From Acidobacteriaceae bacterium KBS 83 (GTDB lineage: Bacteria > Acidobacteriota > Terriglobia > Terriglobales > Acidobacteriaceae), in the NCBI GenBank assembly GCA_000381585.1, contig KB906737.1, positions 62,001 through 126,000 on the forward strand: DNA of 64,000 nt, written 5' to 3'. The notes below the pieces were generated by a model that was not told the DNA's origin, searched no databases, and saw nothing but the letters and a program-made list of their open reading frames with translations. Positions 7,935-16,608 of the stretch are shown here, piece after piece. The translations under genes were made by a program, and so were the position numbers. How positions within the stretch are numbered: position 1 is the first letter of the stretch; each line of letters starts with the position of its first letter.

Positions 7935-10900
7935 ATGGTCCCTCAGGTAATTTCCTCGCCTAGGTCTTTCTTGCATGGTCTTCTCACCGGTCAGACAGTT
8001 GCATTCCGCCGGCACTCCCGAATTGTTTCGGTTTTGTGCCTGCTGATCGTCGCGGCACTATCCTCTGCTTTCGCGGTTGCGCAGTCTCCAAGGGCAGGAA
8101 TATCAGGCAATCCGACGACAATTGCAGCCGGCGGCAGCTCTACACTCACCTGGTCCACGGCCAATGCCGTGAGCGCGGACCTGAACGGGACCAATGTTGC
8201 CCTGAATGGATCGCAGGTAGTCTCTCCCACGACAACCACCACGTACCGCATCACCGCGCACGCCGCGAACGGGACCACGGACTGGGGTCAGGTCACCATC
8301 ACGGTCACATCCGGCGGCGGCCCCACCGCATCCATCACCGCCAATCCCACCACCATCACGTCCGGCGGCAGTTCTACACTTACCTGGTCCTCTACAAATG
8401 CAACTAGCGCCACTCTCAATGGAGCCTCGGTTGCGGTCAATGGATCAAAAGTAGTCTCTCCTACCGCGACCACCACCTATACCTTCATCGCAAAGAGCTC
8501 TTCCGGTGCCACTGCCACTTCCACTGCTACCGTCACCGTCGGTTCCGGCGGAAACCCCACAGCCGGGATAGTGGGCAATCCGACAGCGATCACAGCCGGC
8601 GGAAGTTCGACGCTCACCTGGACCACTACCAATGCTGTCAGCGCAGACCTGAACGGGACCAATGTCGCGTTGAATGGATCGCAGGTTGTCTCCCCCACCG
8701 CAACTACCACCTACCGCATCACTGCGCACGCCGCGAACGGCACAACCGACTGGGGCCAAGTCACCATCACGGTCACTCCCGGCAGCGGCCCCACTGCCTC
8801 CATCACCGCAAATCCACTGACGATCGCGCCAGGCGGCAGTTCGACCCTTACCTGGTCTTCCACCAATGCCACCAGCGCGACCCTCAATGGAGCCTCGGTT
8901 GCGGTAAATGGATCACAGGTAGTCTCTCCCACCGCGACCACCACCTATACCTTCATCGCAAAGAGTTCTTCCGGTGCCACCGCGACTTCCACCGTTACGG
9001 TGACCGTCAACTCCGGTGGCAACCCCACTGCGGGCATAGTGGGCAATCCCACAACGATTGCAGCCGGCGGCAGCTCTACGCTCACCTGGATCACTTCGAA
9101 TGCGGTCAGCGCTGATCTGAACGGGACCAACGTCGCCTTGAATGGATCGCAGGTTGTCTCCCCCACCGCAACTACCACCTACCGCATTACTGCACACGCT
9201 GCGAACGGAACCACCGACTGGGGCCAGGTCACCATCACTGTCACACCCGGCGGCGGCGGCCCCACCGCATCCATCACCGCCAATCCAACGACGATCGCAG
9301 CCGGCGGCAGTTCTACTCTTACCTGGTCCTCTACCAATGCTACGAGCGCCACCTTGAATGGGGATTCGGTGCCCGTCAATGGATCAGAGTCAGTCTCTCC
9401 CACCGCGACCACCACCTATACCTTCATCGCAAAGAGCTCTTCCGGTGCCACCGCGACCTCCACCGTTACCGTCACAATCGGTTCAGGTGGAAACCCCACA
9501 GCTTCGATCAATGCGAACCCCACCACGATTGCGCCCGGCGGCAGTTCTACCCTTACCTGGTCCTCAACCAATGCAACCAGCGCCTTGCTGAACGGGAGCT
9601 CGGTCCCTGTCAATGGATCACAAGTAGTCTCCCCGGCCGCAACCACCACCTACACCATCCTCGTAACGAGCGCATCGGGAGCTACCGCAAGCTCCACCGC
9701 TACGGTCGTTGTCAACACTGGCGGGGGGCCTACTGCCTCCATCAACGCAGATCCCATCACCATCACATCCGGCGGCACGTCTACGCTTACTTGGTCGTCT
9801 ACGGGTGCGACCAGCGCCACACTGAATGGAGCCTCGGTCGCCGTCAATGGATCACAGGTAGTCTCCCCCACGGCAACCACTACCTATACGTTCATCGCAA
9901 AGAGCTCCTCGGGAGCTACCGCCACCTCGAGCGCAACCGTCACGGTCAACTCAGGTGGAAATCCGATGGGCCAGTGGACACCGGTTCAGAACTGGCCATT
10001 CATGGCGGCTCACGCACATCTGCTCCCGAATGGAAAGGTACTCTTCTCGCCTTCCTTCCTCATCGGGAACAACCCCGCGTTGTGGGATCCGATAGCGAAC
10101 AGCTTCAGTTCATCGCCACTGGCACCGTTTAACATCTTCTGCGCCGGCCATTCTTTCCTTGCGGACGGAACGCTGCTCATTGCAGGCGGTCACAATGGAA
10201 GCTCCGGATACGGATTACCGTATGCGACCATCTACGACCCCACACAGGATTCGTGGACACAGATTCCGAACATGCAAGACGCCCGGTGGTATCCAACAAA
10301 TACAACGCTGCCGAACGGCGATGTTCTGGTGGTGTCCGGAGAAATTACACCCGGCACAAATAGCACGCTGCCGCAGATATGGGACCCACCCAGCAATAGC
10401 TGGGTCGACCTGACCTCCGCTCAACTCTTCCAGCCTCTCTACCCAATGATGTTCGTTGCGCCGAACGGGCAGGTGTTCAATGCGGGTCCTGATCAGACAA
10501 GCCGTTATCTGAATACAAGCGGAAGCGGCGCATGGACTACTGTCGGGACCTTCAACTACAACGGGACGAGGGACTATGGCTCCGCCGTTTACTACGATGG
10601 AAAGGTGTTGATTGCCGGCGGCGATGGCAGCACCAATACTGCTGCCACGAAGACGGCGGAGGTAATCGACCTGAATGCATCGAATCCGCAATGGACCAAC
10701 ACGGGTTCCCTCGCATTCGCCCGGCGCCAACTCAATCTAACGCTGCTCCCCGATGGAAAGGTGCTTGCAACGGGCGGCAGTGGAGGATTTGGATTCGACA
10801 ATGCATCCCTTCCGATCTTCCAGTCTGAGATGTGGGATCCCGCCACGGGCAACTGGACCACGATGGCAAGTATCTCGGTCTATCGCGGCTATCACTCCAC

Positions 10901-11297
10901 CGCACTCCTGCTGCCCGACGGCCGGGTCGTCTCCGCGGGCGGAGAGCAAACGGGGGCTAGCGCGGAGATATACTCCCCGCCCTATCTCTTCAACGGTCCC
11001 CGGCCTACGATCACGTCTGTTAGCTCCACCAGCGTGAAATTTGGCCAGACACTTAACGTAAGTACTCCGGACGCGGCAAGCATCAGCCAGATCACGTTTA
11101 TCCGGCTGGGATCGGTCACGCACGCCTTCAATCAAAACCAGCGTCTGGTCCATCTCCAATTCACTCAGGTCAGCGGAGGCCTGCAGGTAACCGCTCCAGC
11201 AAACGGGAAAGTCGCGCCTCCAGGGCATTACATGTTGTTCTTGGTCAACAGCAGCGGCGTTCCATCAGTGGCGAAGATCATTCAGGTCACGAACTAA
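7935..11297 (+). CDS. Galactose oxidase/GlxA-like copper-radical oxidase with eight N-terminal Ig-like modules
   Basis: 1120 aa secreted protein. The signal peptide (hydrophobic run ending AFAVAQS) is followed by eight tandem ~78-aa Ig-like modules (residues 52-676), a seven-bladed Kelch-type propeller and a C-terminal early-set (DUF1929) domain. The residues known from galactose/glyoxal oxidases are visible: Cys736 (NIFCAGHS), Tyr786 (ARWYPT), Tyr986-His987 (RGYHST) and His1063 (SVTHAF), the set that binds copper and forms the Tyr-Cys radical cofactor. It would oxidise primary alcohols or aldehydes, making H2O2. ATG 7935 is chosen over an upstream ATG at 7890 because GGAG precedes it and the signal peptide starts there. 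The modules resemble those in the neighbouring beta-helix proteins. Confidence 0.9.
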   Translation: MVPQVISSPRSFLHGLLTGQTVAFRRHSRIVSVLCLLIVAALSSAFAVAQSPRAGISGNPTTIAAGGSSTLTWSTANAVSADLNGTNVALNGSQVVSPTTTTTYRITAHAANGTTDWGQVTITVTSGGGPTASITANPTTITSGGSSTLTWSSTNATSATLNGASVAVNGSKVVSPTATTTYTFIAKSSSGATATSTATVTVGSGGNPTAGIVGNPTAITAGGSSTLTWTTTNAVSADLNGTNVALNGSQVVSPTATTTYRITAHAANGTTDWGQVTITVTPGSGPTASITANPLTIAPGGSSTLTWSSTNATSATLNGASVAVNGSQVVSPTATTTYTFIAKSSSGATATSTVTVTVNSGGNPTAGIVGNPTTIAAGGSSTLTWITSNAVSADLNGTNVALNGSQVVSPTATTTYRITAHAANGTTDWGQVTITVTPGGGGPTASITANPTTIAAGGSSTLTWSSTNATSATLNGDSVPVNGSESVSPTATTTYTFIAKSSSGATATSTVTVTIGSGGNPTASINANPTTIAPGGSSTLTWSSTNATSALLNGSSVPVNGSQVVSPAATTTYTILVTSASGATASSTATVVVNTGGGPTASINADPITITSGGTSTLTWSSTGATSATLNGASVAVNGSQVVSPTATTTYTFIAKSSSGATATSSATVTVNSGGNPMGQWTPVQNWPFMAAHAHLLPNGKVLFSPSFLIGNNPALWDPIANSFSSSPLAPFNIFCAGHSFLADGTLLIAGGHNGSSGYGLPYATIYDPTQDSWTQIPNMQDARWYPTNTTLPNGDVLVVSGEITPGTNSTLPQIWDPPSNSWVDLTSAQLFQPLYPMMFVAPNGQVFNAGPDQTSRYLNTSGSGAWTTVGTFNYNGTRDYGSAVYYDGKVLIAGGDGSTNTAATKTAEVIDLNASNPQWTNTGSLAFARRQLNLTLLPDGKVLATGGSGGFGFDNASLPIFQSEMWDPATGNWTTMASISVYRGYHSTALLLPDGRVVSAGGEQTGASAEIYSPPYLFNGPRPTITSVSSTSVKFGQTLNVSTPDAASISQITFIRLGSVTHAFNQNQRLVHLQFTQVSGGLQVTAPANGKVAPPGHYMLFLVNSSGVPSVAKIIQVTN
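8088..9962 (+). repeat. Eight tandem 234-bp repeats encoding Ig-like modules
   Basis: Eight in-frame copies of about 234 bp (one copy has one extra codon). Two subtypes are seen: A (AGI...RITAHAANGTTDWGQ) and B (ASI...FIAKSSSGATATS). The order is A-B-A-B-A-B-B-B, the seventh being diverged. All carry GG(S/T)STLTW, LNG and VNGS/ALNGS. The alternation points to duplication of a two-module (468 bp) unit. Confidence 0.93.
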
Positions 11298-11337
11298 AGC
11301 GAGCACGGAGATCGTGTTCAGAACAAGGGGAGAAACC

Positions 11338-12411
11338 ATGAAGAGCACGCTTCTGGCCCGCTTCACGGCGTGGTCATTCGCAACAGTTCTCGCTTCGGCT
11401 CCGATGGCTCGCGCCCAGTCGTCATATACGTTGATCGACATCGGCGCGCTGACCGGGGGAAATACCATCGTCAAGAAAATTAATCTGAACGGCGAAGTTG
11501 TCGGTAACTCGGGAAAAATTTATGGGGTCCATACGCGCGCTTTTATTCGCAGGGCATCCAGCCTGATAAACCTGGGAACATTGCCGGGGGGCGATTACAG
11601 TTCGGCCTCGGACATAAATCACAACACGACAGTGGTCGGTGATTCGAACACAAGTACCGGCATCCGCGCCTTCCAGTGGACACCCACCGGAGGAATGCAG
11701 GATCTGGGCACGCTTCCAGGAGATAAGGACAGCAGGGCCTTCGGCATCAACGACTCGGGACAGGTGGTTGGTTATTCCAGCGGCCCGCATGGTATTACTG
11801 CCTTCCTTTGGTCAAGCAGCACCGGCATGACCAGTCTCGGCACTCTCCCGGGAGGCCGCAACAGCGAGGCATTTGACTTGAACAACCCGGGCTCAGTGGT
11901 GGGAGTGTCAACCAACAGCTCCGGAGAAAAGCACGCCTTCCTATGGGCCTCTAGCTCGGGAATGCAGGATCTCGGAGTGCTGGGGGGCGACACCATGAGC
12001 GAAGCTCACAGGATCAACAACCAGGGGTCAGTCATCGGCTCCTCCACTGGACCTAACAGGACCCATGCCTTCCTTTGGACTGCTGGGACCGGCATGCAGG
12101 ATCTCGGCACTCTGGGAGGCGGCTTCAGCGATGCGTTGGACCAGAACAACAAGGGCGAAGTCGTTGGCACGTCAACGGCCGGCAACGGTGCCCGTGCGTT
12201 TCATTGGTCAAGCAGCACGGGGATGCAGGATCTCAATTCCCTGATACCGGCTAACTCTGGCGTGGTGCTAACGACCGCGATTGGCATCAATAATAACGGG
12301 CGCATCGTGGCAATCGGAGTAAAAACAACCGACCGCAGCGGCCCGGTGGATAGTGACGATACGCATTTGCACGCAGGTCCAACGCACGGTTTCATCCTGT
12401 TACCGCAGTAG
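11338..12411 (+). CDS. Secreted HAF-repeat protein
   Basis: 357 aa. The signal peptide (hydrophobic ~10-22, cleavage near ARA-QS) is followed by about seven degenerate ~45-aa repeats of the HAF type, with cores such as DLGTLPG, AFGINDSGQVVGYS and HAFLW. This is the repeat family named for the His-Ala-Phe motif; its role is unknown and it is usually extracellular. The start is at 11338 because AGGGGAG lies 5 nt upstream; an in-frame ATG at 11314 lacks a site. It begins 40 bp after the copper-radical oxidase stop with no terminator between, so the two are probably one transcript, ended by the hairpin at 12443. Confidence 0.88.
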   Translation: MKSTLLARFTAWSFATVLASAPMARAQSSYTLIDIGALTGGNTIVKKINLNGEVVGNSGKIYGVHTRAFIRRASSLINLGTLPGGDYSSASDINHNTTVVGDSNTSTGIRAFQWTPTGGMQDLGTLPGDKDSRAFGINDSGQVVGYSSGPHGITAFLWSSSTGMTSLGTLPGGRNSEAFDLNNPGSVVGVSTNSSGEKHAFLWASSSGMQDLGVLGGDTMSEAHRINNQGSVIGSSTGPNRTHAFLWTAGTGMQDLGTLGGGFSDALDQNNKGEVVGTSTAGNGARAFHWSSSTGMQDLNSLIPANSGVVLTTAIGINNNGRIVAIGVKTTDRSGPVDSDDTHLHAGPTHGFILLPQ

Positions 12412-12442
12412 GCTTTGACCTATTGCGAAGGTGGCGAGAAAG

Positions 12443-12471
12443 AAGGCCCCGGATCCACTCCGGGGCCTTTT
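12443..12471 (+). terminator. Rho-independent terminator after the HAF-repeat gene
   Basis: AAGGCCCCGGA (12443-12453) pairs perfectly with TCCGGGGCCTT (12459-12469) over a 5-nt loop, and a T-run follows. It closes the transcript of the secreted-protein block. Confidence 0.93.
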
Positions 12472-12562
12472 CTGTTTGCACTCGCCAGCCGAATTTGCGG
12501 CGTATGCCAATCTCGTCAGCGAGACTCAGCCCGGCTATCTTCGAAGGGATGATGAAGGAGAA

Positions 12563-12639
<77 letters not shown>

Positions 12640-12749
12640 GTTAACGCTTCCGCGTAAGGCTCTCCCGAGTGTAAGGAAGCATCGCGATGGGGTCAATGGC
12701 GCCCATCCTCAATGACGCGCTCCTTTCAGTCGCTTGCTAGACTCGGGGC

Positions 12750-13625
12750 GTGGATACCACGCATCCGGTAGCTCGCCGCCTCATCATCAATGCCGATGAT
12801 TTCGGTCTGACGGAAGGCGTGAACCGCGCCATCCTCGACCTGAATGCCGCAGAGGCGTTGCCTTCCGCAACACTCATGGCAACGGCGCCGGCCTTTCGCG
12901 ATGCCGTACATGCGGCCTTCAAACAGACGTCGCTCGGAGTCGGCTGCCATGTGGTCCTCGTAGATGGGCGGCCGGAACTGCAATCGGATGAACTTCCCAC
13001 GCTTGCGCCCGACGGCAGCCTGCGTTCCAGTCTCAACGCTTTTGTGGTTGACCTCTTCGCTGGCCGCATCGCATCCGCAGAGATCGAGCGCGAAGCCATC
13101 GCGCAGATTCGTCAAATCCAATCTGCTGGCATCACGGTTACCCACTTGGACACACACAAGCACACCCACATGTTTCCACGCGTACTCAGGCCTCTGATCC
13201 GCGCCGCTCGTGCATGTAATGTGCCTGCCATCCGCAATCCTTTTGAGCCGGAATGGTCGCTTCGTCTCACTGGGAATGCTCCCACTGCGCGCCGTCTGCA
13301 GGTGCGCACTCTGCGGCTCTTTCGCCGCCAGTTCCTGCGAGTTGTAAGCGCGGCCGGGCTGCACACGACAGATGGCGCGCTGGGCGTGCTTGCGACCGGA
13401 ACATTCGACGCAGCGTACGTCGAGCAACTGCTGCACAAAATGCCCCCAGGCATTTGGGAGCTCGTCTGTCACCCGGGATATGTCGATGATGCGCTGGGCC
13501 AGGCTGGCACCCGCTTGGTAACGACGCGCGAGACCGAACGACTCGCCCTCCTTCATGCGTTCCAGAGCCAATCCCTGGACCGGCCCCGCATCAAGCTTCT
13601 GCACTATGGTGAACTCACAGGTTGA
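12750..13625 (+). CDS. ChbG/HpnK (YdjC-like) family carbohydrate deacetylase
   Basis: 291 aa cytoplasmic protein. The N-terminal metal-binding motif NADDFGL (residues ~16-22) and the HLDTHKHTHMFP block near residue 135 define the YdjC/ChbG/HpnK family, metal-dependent enzymes that remove N-acetyl groups from sugars (ChbG) or act in hopanoid side-chain processing (HpnK). A GTG start is used; the ribosome site is weak. It is followed 62 bp later by bshA, whose pathway also needs a deacetylation step, though that step is normally done by the unrelated LmbE-type BshB. Hopanoid or glycan substrate cannot be separated here. Confidence 0.85.
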   Translation: MDTTHPVARRLIINADDFGLTEGVNRAILDLNAAEALPSATLMATAPAFRDAVHAAFKQTSLGVGCHVVLVDGRPELQSDELPTLAPDGSLRSSLNAFVVDLFAGRIASAEIEREAIAQIRQIQSAGITVTHLDTHKHTHMFPRVLRPLIRAARACNVPAIRNPFEPEWSLRLTGNAPTARRLQVRTLRLFRRQFLRVVSAAGLHTTDGALGVLATGTFDAAYVEQLLHKMPPGIWELVCHPGYVDDALGQAGTRLVTTRETERLALLHAFQSQSLDRPRIKLLHYGELTG

Positions 13626-13687
13626 ATCGTGATCATGCCCCGCCGCGTCCAATCAGCCGTCTGCTACAAAGAAAGTGCGGAGAGCCT

Positions 13688-14833
13688 ATGAAAGTCGGCA
13701 TCACCTGTTATCCGACGTACGGCGGCAGCGGCGTCGTCGCCACCGAGCTTGGCATTGAGCTGGCCGCACGCGGCCACCAGGTGCATTTCATCACCTACTC
13801 GCAGCCGTTTCGTCTCGGCGGTCGCGAGCGCGACATCCTCTATCACGAGGTGCCGGTCTCGAACTATCCGCTCTTTGAGTTCGCGCCGTACTCCCTCGCC
13901 CTCTCCACGCGTATGGCGGAGGTCGCGAGCTATTACGACCTCGACCTGCTGCACGTGCACTACGCCATCCCGCACTCCATCAGCGCACTGCTGGCCCGCC
14001 AGATGTGCGCCACCCAAGGGCGGCATCTGCCGTTCATTACCACTCTGCACGGCACAGACGTCACGCTGGTCGGCATGGACCGCTCATACCTGCCCATAAC
14101 CCGCTTCGGCATCGAAGAGAGTGACGGCGTAACCGCCATCTCCAGATATCTCCGCGACAAGACGCTCGCCGATTTCTCGATCAAGCGTCCAATCGAGGCC
14201 ATTCCCAACTTCGTTAACTGTGATGTCTACACGCCCATGGATCCGTCGGCCCGTGCGGAAGCGCGCAGAGCTTGGGCGCCGGATGGCGAAGCGCTGCTGA
14301 TCCATCTCTCCAACTTCCGGCCTGTCAAGCGCGTCAAGGATTGCGTTCAGATCTTCGCCCAGGTGGCAAAACAGGTGCCCGCCCATCTCATGCTCGTGGG
14401 AGACGGCCCGGACCGTTCGCAAGCCGAGATGCTGGCCTTTAGCTTGGGCATACGAGACCGCGTCCATTTTCTAGGCAAGCAGGACAGCGTTACCGAACTC
14501 CTTCCGCTCGCCGACCTTATGCTGATGCCCAGCGAACTCGAGTCCTTCGGACTGGCTGCGCTGGAGGCGATGGCCTGCCGCGTTCCGGCAATCGCGACCC
14601 GAGTGGGCGGAGTGCCGGAACTCATCGAGGACGGCGTCAGCGGCCGTCTCTTCCCTGTCGGCGATGTCGCAAGCATGGCCGAATGCGCGATTGGATTACT
14701 AAAAGACCCAGACAGGCTCCAATCTATGGGGGCCGCAGCCCGGCAAACCGCGCAGGATCACTTCTGCGCCTCCCGCATCATCCCGCTCTACGAGAAGTAT
14801 TACGAGCAGGTCCTGGGACAGCGTGCGCCCTGA
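13688..14833 (+). CDS. bshA: N-acetyl-alpha-D-glucosaminyl L-malate synthase BshA
   Basis: 381 aa GT4-family glycosyltransferase of bacillithiol biosynthesis, joining GlcNAc from UDP-GlcNAc to L-malate. The N-terminus KVGITCYPTYGGSGVVATEL followed by GHQVHFIT and PFRL is diagnostic of BshA. The GT-B donor site is represented by SNFRPVKRVKD, VGDGPDR and the ELESFGLAALEAMACRVP segment. The start at ATG 13688 has GGAG upstream; the frame is open further back to 13622, overlapping the preceding gene. Length matches the family (about 375-385 aa). Other bacillithiol genes (bshB, bshC) are not in the window. Confidence 0.93.
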   Translation: MKVGITCYPTYGGSGVVATELGIELAARGHQVHFITYSQPFRLGGRERDILYHEVPVSNYPLFEFAPYSLALSTRMAEVASYYDLDLLHVHYAIPHSISALLARQMCATQGRHLPFITTLHGTDVTLVGMDRSYLPITRFGIEESDGVTAISRYLRDKTLADFSIKRPIEAIPNFVNCDVYTPMDPSARAEARRAWAPDGEALLIHLSNFRPVKRVKDCVQIFAQVAKQVPAHLMLVGDGPDRSQAEMLAFSLGIRDRVHFLGKQDSVTELLPLADLMLMPSELESFGLAALEAMACRVPAIATRVGGVPELIEDGVSGRLFPVGDVASMAECAIGLLKDPDRLQSMGAAARQTAQDHFCASRIIPLYEKYYEQVLGQRAP

Positions 14834-14896
14834 CCGCGACCATCACAACCGTTCAGGCGAAAGTTCGGCGAAGCATCGAAATACGCAACCAACTAC

Positions 14897-14926
14897 CCAC
14901 GATTTACGTATCAAAAATCGTGGAGG
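14897..14926 (+). promoter_or_regulatory. Hairpin overlapping the ribosome-binding site of the next small gene
   Basis: CCACGATTT (14897-14905) pairs perfectly with AAATCGTGG (14915-14923) around a 9-nt loop. The 3' arm covers the first bases of the Shine-Dalgarno GGAGG (14922-14926) of the ATG at 14935, so the folded form could lower translation. This is read directly from the sequence; regulation is inferred. Confidence 0.5.
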
Positions 14927-14934
14927 TATCTGCG

Positions 14935-15120
14935 ATGCATTCGATCGCGTGTTTCCTCGGCCTCGTGTTCCTGGTGATTTTCGCGCTGATCGCCCTTCCA
15001 ATCTTGATCATCTTTGCGAAACTGGTCGGGCTCGCGATCATCGGAGGTGTGGTCGTTTTGTTTGTGTTAGGTATCTGGAAGCTCTTCGACCTCGCCGAAC
15101 CAAATTACCGGCCTTATTGA
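14935..15120 (+). CDS. Small hydrophobic membrane protein
   Basis: 61 aa protein that is almost entirely two hydrophobic helices (FLGLVFLVIFALIALPILI and LVGLAIIGGVVVLFVLGIW) with a short polar C-terminus. GGAGG lies 8 nt before ATG 14935, which fixes the start within a longer open frame. It resembles phage-shock-type small inner-membrane proteins in size and layout, but no family signature was recognised. Translation may be gated by the hairpin at 14897-14923. Confidence 0.65.
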   Translation: MHSIACFLGLVFLVIFALIALPILIIFAKLVGLAIIGGVVVLFVLGIWKLFDLAEPNYRPY

Positions 15121-15222
15121 GCTCATGCTGGCCGCCGCGTTCTAAGGAACAATATCGGTCAGCGATGGGCCGGAATCATGTGCGGACAGTGTGTCTGCTG
15201 GGGAGCCTACGCACGATAACCA

Positions 15223-16557
15223 CTAGGCCGGCGAAGCATTGTCCGATGCGTAATACACCATCGGCATCTCAAGCGTTACACGGGTGCCGCGCCCAGGCCG
15301 GCTCTCCACTTCGAACCGCGCTTCACCTCCATACAACACCTCGAGTCGTTCGCGGACGTTCTTCATGCCGATGCCATTGCCGGATTGGCTCTGCGCGGTC
15401 ACCGCTCCAACCGCCGCAGCACGCGCCGGCATAATCCCCACCCCATCGTCCTCTACATCCACCACCAGCCTTCCATCTCGCACACAACTCCGCAGCGTCA
15501 CCGTGCCGCCTTCGAGTCGCGGTTCCAGCCCGTGCTTGATGCTGTTCTCAATCAGCGGCTGCAAGACCATGCTGGGCACCATCACTTCCAGCGTCGCCGG
15601 CTCGATCTCACGCTCCACCCGCAGCTTGTCTGCACCGAAGCGCACTACCTCAATGCCGAGATAGTCGTCTGTAAAGGCGAGTTCATCTCGAAACGGCACG
15701 AAACTGTCATGTTCACGCAGGAGCGCCCGCAGGATGTTTGCCAACCGTACGATCATTTCCCGGGCCAGCTCCGGATGGAACCGCACCAGTGATCCGATCG
15801 AGTTCAGCGTGTTAAATAGAAAATGAGGATTAATCTGCCGCCGTAACGCGTCCAGTCGCGCCTCCAGCACCAGACGCTTCTGCTCCTCCAGTTTCTGCTC
15901 GATCTGTATCGCGTTCCATATCTTAAGCGGAATGCCTACGACCACCGCAGGGCATGCATAGATAGCAATGCGCACAATCCAGCTATGCGTGTCCAGCACG
16001 AAGAGGCGATGCGGATACAGCTTTGCCAGTTCCATCCGCGCGATCTGCATCCCGACAATCAACATCAACAGCAGGATCTGCCGATCAAGCCGGGGCCGCG
16101 CCAGGTTGCGGCGCACCCACCGATAGATACTCAGGTCGATAAATGGGGAAAACGACCACACGTCTTCCGGGTCCACCAGTCGTCCGTAAAAACCAGCGAT
16201 CATCGCCACGCAAAGATCAACTGGTAATGTCAGAAATTCGCCATGCAACATGGCCGGGATCGCCAGAAACGCGCCACCTACGGCGGCCCACCAGGGCCCC
16301 AGCAGCACGCCGAGAATCACGGTAGTCTCAAAAGCGTTGTCTGCCGCCAGGAAGTTCGGTACGGTCACGCGCGCCCAGACGCCGAGGGCGAGAGGTATGC
16401 AAATGAAGGCCAGCAAGCCGATCGTCTCGCCGGCTGTTCGATCTTCCGCGAACAACAGCCGCTTGAAAACGCGCGACCGCGCCAGTGCACTCGATATCGC
16501 CGCGGCGATGCCCAGCTTGATCAACAACGAGATTAGAATCAGCCGTGGCTCGTACAT
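15223..16557 (-). CDS. LytS/YehU-type sensor histidine kinase
   Basis: 444 aa membrane kinase. An N-terminal 5TM region of the LytS type (LGVWARV, LGVLLGPWWAAVGGAF) spans roughly residues 1-215. The His-kinase domain has the phosphoacceptor block QINPHFLFNTLNSIGSL, then the N-box LQPLIENSIKHGLEP and the G-boxes DDGVGI and GIGMKNVRERL. Such kinases normally pair with a LytTR response regulator; none is adjacent here, which is unusual. It is divergent from ribA with 51 bp between starts, so the promoters probably overlap. Confidence 0.92.
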   Translation of the reverse strand: MYEPRLILISLLIKLGIAAAISSALARSRVFKRLLFAEDRTAGETIGLLAFICIPLALGVWARVTVPNFLAADNAFETTVILGVLLGPWWAAVGGAFLAIPAMLHGEFLTLPVDLCVAMIAGFYGRLVDPEDVWSFSPFIDLSIYRWVRRNLARPRLDRQILLLMLIVGMQIARMELAKLYPHRLFVLDTHSWIVRIAIYACPAVVVGIPLKIWNAIQIEQKLEEQKRLVLEARLDALRRQINPHFLFNTLNSIGSLVRFHPELAREMIVRLANILRALLREHDSFVPFRDELAFTDDYLGIEVVRFGADKLRVEREIEPATLEVMVPSMVLQPLIENSIKHGLEPRLEGGTVTLRSCVRDGRLVVDVEDDGVGIMPARAAAVGAVTAQSQSGNGIGMKNVRERLEVLYGGEARFEVESRPGRGTRVTLEMPMVYYASDNASPA

Positions 16558-16608
16558 AGTCGCGTGGCCTCTCGATCGGCCCCGATTGCTCCCGACTATA
16601 ATCTACGC

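Noticed and set aside
8088-9962. Regular repeats considered as a CRISPR array
   Set aside because: The 234-bp repeats are contiguous, in frame and encode Ig-like modules; there are no spacers.
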